Shown here: positions 58,481 through 64,000 of the stretch, piece by piece
Numbering within the stretch: the stretch's first letter is position 1
Layout of the letters: each line of letters begins with the position of its first letter
From: Gnetum montanum
Taxonomy: Eukaryota; Streptophyta; Gnetopsida; Gnetales; Gnetaceae
Length of the DNA stretch: 64,000 nucleotides
NCBI GenBank assembly: GCA_015680685.1
Contig: MNCI01027436.1
Location: 59,030 to 123,029, forward strand
Direction: 5' to 3'
Notes under the pieces: model-generated
Databases searched by the model: none
Told to the model about the DNA's origin: nothing
Seen by the model: only the letters and a program-made list of their open reading frames with translations
Program-made: the position numbers and the translations under genes

Positions 58481-60062
58481 TACGGGATCCATTGTTGCTT
58501 GATCATCGACTGGCAAGGCCGTGAGTTGGGTTGCTATGGCTTGATCCTTCATTGATGATTGACTTACATAGTGTAAATCAAACTCTATGGTTATTACTTT
58601 CCACCGGGCTATCCTACTACTTTCGTATAGGTTTTTGGTAATAGCCCCAAGTATATTGCTCTTGCAAATGATGTTGGTTGTACTACAGAATAGGTAATGC
58701 CTCCACTTTTTTAGTGCAAATAGTAAGGCAAGGCAATTCCTCTCTACTTCATTGTATTTTGGCTTGTGCGCTATTAGTGCATGGCTCATATAATACACTG
58801 GTGTCTCAAAACTGTCATTTCATTTCTGACACAGCAGTTTGGTGACAGATGTGTCAGAGGTGGCAAGGAAGATGAAGGATTTGTCCCTTTGTGGTGGATG
58901 CACAGTTGGGAGGTGTGAAAGCTCCTTCTTCAAGTCATCGAAGGCTTGCTAACACTGGGTTGTCCATTCGAAGTTAACCCCCTTCTTTAGAAGATGTTGC
59001 ATGGTGTGTAACTTGTTGGTCAACCTTGCTATGAACCTTCGAATGAACTGTACTCTATCCTAAAAACCACATAGCTCCTTAACATTTGTGGGGCATGCTA
59101 GGTTGACAATGGCCTTGACTTTGTCAGGGTCCACCTGTATTTTGGCCTCCGATACTACAAACCCTAACATGCGTCCAGTTTTCACCTCGAAGATGCACTT
59201 CTTAGGATTGAGACATAGGTCATGCCTTTGGCAACACTTAAGGACTATTCCTAGGTCATGTGGGTGATCAATTGCCTCCTTGTACTTGATGACTATATCA
59301 TCCACATAGTCGTTCAATGTTCCTAGGAGGTAGTCACTTAAGATGTAGGTCATGGCTCGCTGGTAGGTCGCTCCAGCATTCTTGAGCCTGAAAGGCATCA
59401 TGATATAGTAGAAGGTACCCCATGGTGTCATGAAGGTCATTGATAGTTGGTGCTCTAGGTTAATGCAAATTTGGTTATAACCAGAGAAACTATCCATAAA
59501 GGATAGTAAAGTGTGACCAGCCATGGTGTCGATGAGCTGATCGATGCTTGGGGGTGGGAAGTTCTCCTTGATTGTTGCCTTGTTCAAGTCTCAAAAATCT
59601 ATACAGATGTGTATTCCTCCCATTTTCTTCAAAACTACAATGATGTTGGACACCCACTTTGAGTAATCAATTGCACAGATGAAACCAGCTTGGCATAGCT
59701 TAGTGATTTCATCCCTCATAGCTAGTGTGATTTTTGGTTTAATTTTACAATCCTTCTACTTGACTGCCTTCATGCACAAGTCTAGGACGATGTTGTGCTG
59801 AATCAACCATGGATCTAAACCTGGCATGTCGTTGTACAACCATGCGAAGGCATTGATATTGTCTTACAGGATCTTGGCTATGGTATTGTGTGTTCTTGCA
59901 TCTAAAAGGGAGCTAAGTTTCAATGTTTTTATCTCCGCTTCAGAGGTGGTGAAGGGCATCTCGATGAGAGGGTCCTCGATCACATCCTTGGCCTCTAAAT
60001 CTCGGGCTTTGACTAGATGCTTGGGCTATTCTAGGGATGCTTTTAAGATTGCTATGGTGCTT
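58481..60062 (-). pseudogene. RT and first RNase H of element J, cut by I
   Basis: RNase H lies at 58560-58960: YYMSHALIAHKPKYNEVERN, ALLFALKKWRHYL, WKVITIEFDLHYVSQ. RT is the open frame 59060-59587: MNKATIKENFPPPSIDQLID, LLSFMDSFSGYNQI, TPWGTFYYIMMPF, NDYVDDIVIKYKEA (about 59300) and LGFVVSEAKIQVD. Upstream, AEWVSN-like and MPGLDPWLIQHNIVLD text continues to 60062, where the LTR of I begins. Only a few stops are seen, so J is less decayed than G. Confidence 0.88.
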
Positions 60063-60138
60063 GAAACACCGTGAAAATTGTGGGCCCACCTCAGGCGAAG
60101 ATTCAGAATCTGAGCAAGAACGCGCCTCGAATTTGTCT

Positions 60139-60266
60139 AAGGACAAGTTTACGCTCCATCACGCACGGCAGCGTAANTGTCGCGTTTCTCTGGATTTTGC
60201 TTAACTGTCCTGGAGCTTATTATGCTCATTACGCTGCCGTGCGTGATGAAGCGTAAACTTGTCCTT
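60139..60266. repeat. 38-bp inverted repeat in LTR I
   Basis: The arms 60139-60176 and 60229-60266 are reverse complements at 37 of 38 positions, around a 52-bp loop. Arm ends are AAGGACAAGTTTACGC and GGCAGCGTAA. One N lies directly after the first arm. Confidence 0.88.
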
Positions 60267-60387
60267 GAGCAAATTCGACTTTAACTGTCNAGATTGGCAT
60301 TTGTTCTCGCAACGCTTAAACTGATCTTTACGCACGATACGCAACGATGCGTGCTCGTGCGTAGGTCAGAATGCAAGCACGCGCTCG

Positions 60388-60519
60388 TTACGCTTCGTCA
60401 CGCACAGCTGCGTGGTGAGCGTAAGTTATACTTCGATTACTCTCCACTGCGCGTAGTGGCGTAGAGAGTGTATGATACATTTACGCTGCGTCACACACAG
60501 TTGCGTGATGAGCGTGAAA
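60388..60519. repeat. two further GCGTAA palindromes in LTR I
   Basis: 60388-60424 reads TTACGCTTCGTCACGCA, then CAGC, then TGCGTGGTGAGCGTAA, a near-palindrome. 60482-60519 is a more divergent version (TTACGCTGCGTCACACA to GTGATGAGCGTGAA). Confidence 0.8.
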
Positions 60520-60743
60520 CAATCTTGAGCGCGTTGTTGTTACACCAAGGTTGCGCTCATACACGCAGCACAACGCGAACGAGCGCAAACGCAGCCGAGA
60601 CATGCATATCATGGGCCTGCTCTTTACACGCACAGCACGTGAACGAGCGTGTTGTGCGTAGTCGTAGTTTGACTTAAAAGAATCACGTCAATAGGATCCG
60701 CGACATTCGGGCCCACATCATCAGGGTTGCGCGTGTCGTGGCC

Positions 60744-60751
60744 TATAAGTA
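60744..60751 (+). promoter_or_regulatory. TATA box of LTR I
   Basis: TATAAGTA in the context GGCCTATAAGTACCCC, aligned with TATAAATACCCC of H. Confidence 0.75.
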
Positions 60752-61571
60752 CCCCGGCTAACAAATATACAAAAAGGGGGGGACATTTTTTTTTTGAGCA
60801 AGAAAAGTTAACAAACCAGAGCGCCAGAGCACCAGAGCACAGATCGCTTTTTTTCGCAGACCAAGAGGACAAGAGCATTTTCTGAACAAGGGAACATTCA
60901 TTGCCTTGAACAGAGAAACAAGAGCATCCTCTTGGTGATCGCCGCAAACATCATCCTTTAGCGGAAATAGAACACAGCACGCCTGAGCCCTAATAGCAGA
61001 TCTACCCAAAGCAAAGAAGCGGAACGGGATTTTCAGAGTTGTCTTGCCCAGTTAGCAAGTTCTATCACTCAAAAGATCGACAGACTTCAGAGCTTGACCA
61101 TTCCTGCACCCAAGCTTTGGCCTGCAAGGTAGATCAGACTTCTGTCCCGACAGTTTTCTTGTTGTTTTGTGCTCATTTTGTATCCAGTTGTTGGGAGTCT
61201 TCTCCCATTGTAACGTAATATACACGCAAGGGCACATCTAATCCAGCATTAAAACATAGATCTTTGATCTTTGCGACGCACACGTTTGTTTTCTCTCCCG
61301 ATTAGCATCTTTTCGGCGTTTTCGCAGCGATCCACTTACATCGTTGTCCCCCCGTTTTACGATCTATCGCACCGAATCACGGTACGCAAAATTCATAGTC
61401 ATCATCACTTTTTACTGACCCATAAGTCCCTGTCTGATCGACAAGACCGTTCAGGGCACCGCGGATTCATTTTTCCAGCTTAGCCCTCGCGCGGATCCGT
61501 GGTTAAAGCTGTGTACATGGAATTTCGGTCGGTATTTCCAGCTGCCGACGTTTTCCATCGTTACAATTTTC

Positions 61572-61588
61572 TGGTGCTAGAAGGAGGG
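61572..61588 (+). other. primer binding site of element I
   Basis: TGGTGCTAGAAGGAGGG, six bases after the LTR. This is the least decayed version in the window and best for naming the primer tRNA. Confidence 0.78.
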
Positions 61589-61813
61589 CCTTCAGGCTCC
61601 GATCCGAATATTTTGGGTAGCCCTGTTTGAGATCCATACCCTAAACCATAGATGTGATACCTCCAGGGAAGTCTATGGTCAATCGTATGGTATAGATCAG
61701 TTCGCAAGGACGATTTCTTCGAAATCCGTCAGGGTAGAAAGCCTTTTGTGCGTTTTGTTGCCAGTCATTCGCTTTTAGATCCGATTATCATTCACTCTCC
61801 ATTTCATTGATCA

Positions 61814-64000
61814 ATGGACTCTTTTCAGTCAAACACAATCGCCATGGTTACCCTCGATCTGGGTGTTGCGCCTGTGAATCCTACGGTGGTCACAGGGCCA
61901 ACCCCCGGTGCAACGGGACCTCAGGGACCATTGCGCCGATCACTGAGGCTTCAAGGGAAAGACCCTATCTTTTCGACCATAACCCCTGAAGAATACAATT
62001 TTATATGCGTTAAGATCCAGGCCAAGCTTGCTCTTAGCCGAGCCGAGCGGGAGGCAAAGCGAAACTTTGAAGCGCTCCATCGGGGGGGGTCATGATTTTA
62101 AGCCAACGGCCTATGACATAATCCCTTTGACCGAGAACCAACATGAAATTATGGCGCAGTTGGTCATGGCCAGAGGCCAGGCTTTGCAACCTGTGGCGGA
62201 ACCTCAGCATGAGGAAGAGGCAGAGGACGAATTCGCGGCCCTGTCGGAACATTCGTTCCATACTCTGCCCCTCCACACGCAAGAAGATCCGCTGTTTCCT
62301 TTTGATGGAGAGGCAGCCTCTCTTAACCCAGCTGCGACCGTGCCGGCACAACTCGCTGGCTTCCCGCTAGCCCAGACGTAGCCGTCTGGGTGGCAAACGC
62401 AACAACAGCGCCATGATGCAGGGATGGGTCTGTCCCATCACGCATTCGGCATCCTGGCGGTGATTTCGGCAACCACTGCGCCTCAGTTTATCCCTCAGGT
62501 ATAGGCTCACACTGTACCGATGACTCGCCCAGCGCAAAGGTTTTTGCCCCCGCCGACACAGCAACCTACTGTAGCAGTACCACAGCAAACCTTTGTTCAA
62601 CACCCTGCAACAAGTCAGTGGACCGACCCTGCTATGCAACAGTACCCGTTTGCGGTTTACGATGCACAACCTTCGGTTACACCTCCGGCACAATTTTCGC
62701 AGGTGCTTCCTCGGTATACTTATCACTGTGCTACACAGCAGGCAGCAGCTAACCCACTGTCTCAAACCGGTGGATGGAGACCTTTGCAGGCCCCCCAGCT
62801 TGCAGGGATCCCTGCTCCACCGGCGGTTAGCCAAGCCCCTCCTGCATTCCAGTTTCCTACGCTTGCCCTTCCAGCCCAACCTCCTACTCCTGTGCCTGCG
62901 GCACACACATCTTCCTCGCCAAGTCTCGATCAAGCGTTCCAGCTTATCCAGACGCTTACCGAAGAGGTTCGGCGCCTCAAGACCGCTGGGTCGGATACCA
63001 TTCAGATCACAGATTTCTATTAGGATGATCCGATCAATCCAGCGGTCCCCATGTTGTTGTTGCCGCCAGGGATGTCCCTCCCTTATTTTACCAAGTATAA
63101 TGGGGAAGGGGATCCCAACACCCACCTGGCCACCTTTAGGTCCGAGTCTTTGTTGTTGCAACAGTGGCCACATACTTTGGTCCGATTCTTTGTGATGTCG
63201 TTGATAGGGAAGGCTTTAGACTGGTACAGAGCTCTCCCACGCTCTTCCATTTCGACCTTGGAAGAGCTGCTGACCCAATTTGTGACCCGATTCAGATACA
63301 ACATGAAGCCGGAAGTCACGTTGGAACAGCTTATGGGGGTTAGACAAGAACCGCTCGAGCCGGTCCAAAAGTTCATACAGCGTTGGAACGCTACCTTGAA
63401 TGAGATCCGCGATCCAATTGCGGACTCCCACCTGCTGGCCATATTCAAGGGAGCGGTCAATGACTTTATCAAGTCAAAGCTGTATTATCTTTCCCCTGGA
63501 GACATACGCCAGGCCTTTGCTCAGGTCCGGAGGCTAGCAAAGACCCGGCGTACATCGCCTACAAGAACACGCACAACAAAGCCAAGGACAAAGGCAAGGC
63601 GACGACAACTACAGTAGCTGCGCTGACTGAGAGTGCAAAGAACAAAAGAAAGAAAGCGCCAGCAACAGCACCGCCTGAGGCCACGGCTGGTGCCGGCACC
63701 AGCCAAGCCACTGCTGCCCCTGAACAGGCCCCCCAGCTGAAGCCGAATTTTGAACGTAAAGACCGTTCAAAATACGTGGCTCTCCCAGTGAAACACTCTG
63801 AACTGCTGAAACAACTGTTAGCAGCCGGACACATTCAGCCTAAGAAGGTGTCTGAGGAAGCCCTGAAGCGTCATAGACGCAATTGTGAATTGCTAAAGGA
63901 TCCTTCTGTAGCTCTGCCTAACGAGCGGCTTTTCCAAGATCTTTCAAGCTGGACCGCTTTTGTGACTACCATCAGATGTGTGGTCACGACACGGATTACT
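61814..64000 (+). pseudogene. gag of element I
   Basis: The frame starts MDSFQSNTIAMVTLDLG at 61814. The N-terminal block RRSLRLQGKDPIF and EEYNFICVKIQAKL matches G and H. A run of eight G (62082-62089) shifts the frame: the reading goes on as DFKPTAYDIIPL in another frame to 62381. A Pro/Gln-rich spacer (62520-62920), SLDQAFQLIQTLTEE and DFY follow, then the TAG shared with G and H (63021-63023). The gag core is intact: MSLIGKALDWYRALPRSS, EELLTQFVTRFRYNM, FIQRWNATLNEIRD, FIKSKLYYLSP (63051-63520). Frameshifts near 63527 and 63928 interrupt the Lys-rich linker and the approach to the zinc finger (FKLDRFCDYHQMCGHDTDY), cut by the window end. It is the best gag here but still not continuous. 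Confidence 0.87.

Larger units (their letters stand above)
53633..60062 (-). mobile_element. Tat/Ogre-like element J, 3' part
   Basis: This minus-strand family-2 element is inserted in the 3' LTR of H after CTTAT (53628-53632). From its 3' end it shows the LTR (53633-55318), PPT and hairpin, 3' UTR, array 3, integrase, second RNase H, RNase H and RT. RT is cut at 60062 by element I. Its 5' LTR, gag, protease and any antisense gene must lie beyond the window. Confidence 0.88.
60063..61565 (+). repeat. 5' LTR of element I
   Basis: About 1503 bp, starting TGAAACACCG and ending CGTTACA. U3 holds several long GCGTAA-type palindromes. The TATA box is at 60744-60751. Two undetermined bases (N) are at 60177 and 60290. 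The R/U5 half is close to G and H (TCCCTGTCTGATCGACAAG, GTTCAGGGCACC). Confidence 0.9.
60063..64000 (+). mobile_element. young Tat/Ogre-like element I, 5' part
   Basis: This is a family-2 element inserted into J RT after TGCCT (60058-60062), running off the window end. LTR, PBS, short leader and most of gag are present. It is much richer in CG dinucleotides than G, H and J, as expected if it has had less time for methylcytosine decay. The leader has only one unit of the 120-bp repeat. Confidence 0.88.

Noticed and set aside
62367-63173. Longest open frame of the window (268 codons, minus strand)
   Set aside because: It lies opposite the gag of element I, is Arg- and Leu-rich as expected for the complement of a GC-rich gag, and has no homologue in G or H. 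It is a shadow.

Overview
The window is plant nuclear DNA made almost entirely of decayed Ty3/gypsy LTR retrotransposons. I found no convincing single-copy host gene, rRNA, tRNA or CRISPR array. The density of nested, stop-riddled elements, with many differences that look like C-to-T or G-to-A decay, suggests a land plant with a large, methylated, repeat-rich genome. The species cannot be named from the sequence.

Left part, 1-23593: an Athila-like family ('family 1'). Its marks are an FMDDF polymerase motif, a primer binding site resembling the complement of tRNA-Asp, and LTRs of about 0.85-0.9 kb with GATATC-like repeats near the 5' end. One element is complete (A, 1216-11135, minus strand, with LTRs, PBS, PPT and a near-matching 5-bp target duplication). 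Around it lie fragments: an RT piece (1-700), the tail and 3' LTR of a plus-strand copy (C, 11136-13791), gag plus a partial LTR of a minus-strand copy (D, 13792-16642), a lone LTR (F, 19801-20732), and a truncated LTR, PBS and gag of a plus-strand copy (E, about 20790-23593). The stretch 16643-19800 is AT-rich, non-coding and carries degenerate tandem repeats.

Right part, 23594-64000: a Tat/Ogre-like family ('family 2') with LTRs of about 1.5-1.7 kb, a PBS of the TGGTGCTAGAAGGAGGG type, a YVDD polymerase, two RNase H domains and a Tat-type integrase. The copies form a chain of nested insertions: G (23594) lies in E gag, H (37603) in G's second RNase H, J (53633, minus) in H's 3' LTR, and I (60063) in J pol. 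Every right-hand half lies beyond the window. I is the youngest: it is CpG-rich and its gag is the least damaged.

The most unusual feature is an antisense, intron-containing gene carried inside family 2 between protease and reverse transcriptase. It is seen in both G (30273-34678) and H (44178-46813). In G I could follow eight exons; six successive junctions have GT/AG signals and keep the reading frame. Exons 2-3 resemble an FCP1/NIF-type phosphatase that has lost its catalytic aspartates, exon 4 a plant transposon-type domain, and exon 7 a coiled coil. The gene is flanked on both sides by direct arrays of a small repeat with a 4-bp stem, 6-nt loop and a TTAAACTAGCA-like tail. The stem differs between arrays but stays paired. 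A third array lies after the integrase. Other unusual structures are long palindromes in U3, a hairpin at the polypurine tract, about 120-bp repeats in the leader, and an in-frame TAG shared by three gag copies.
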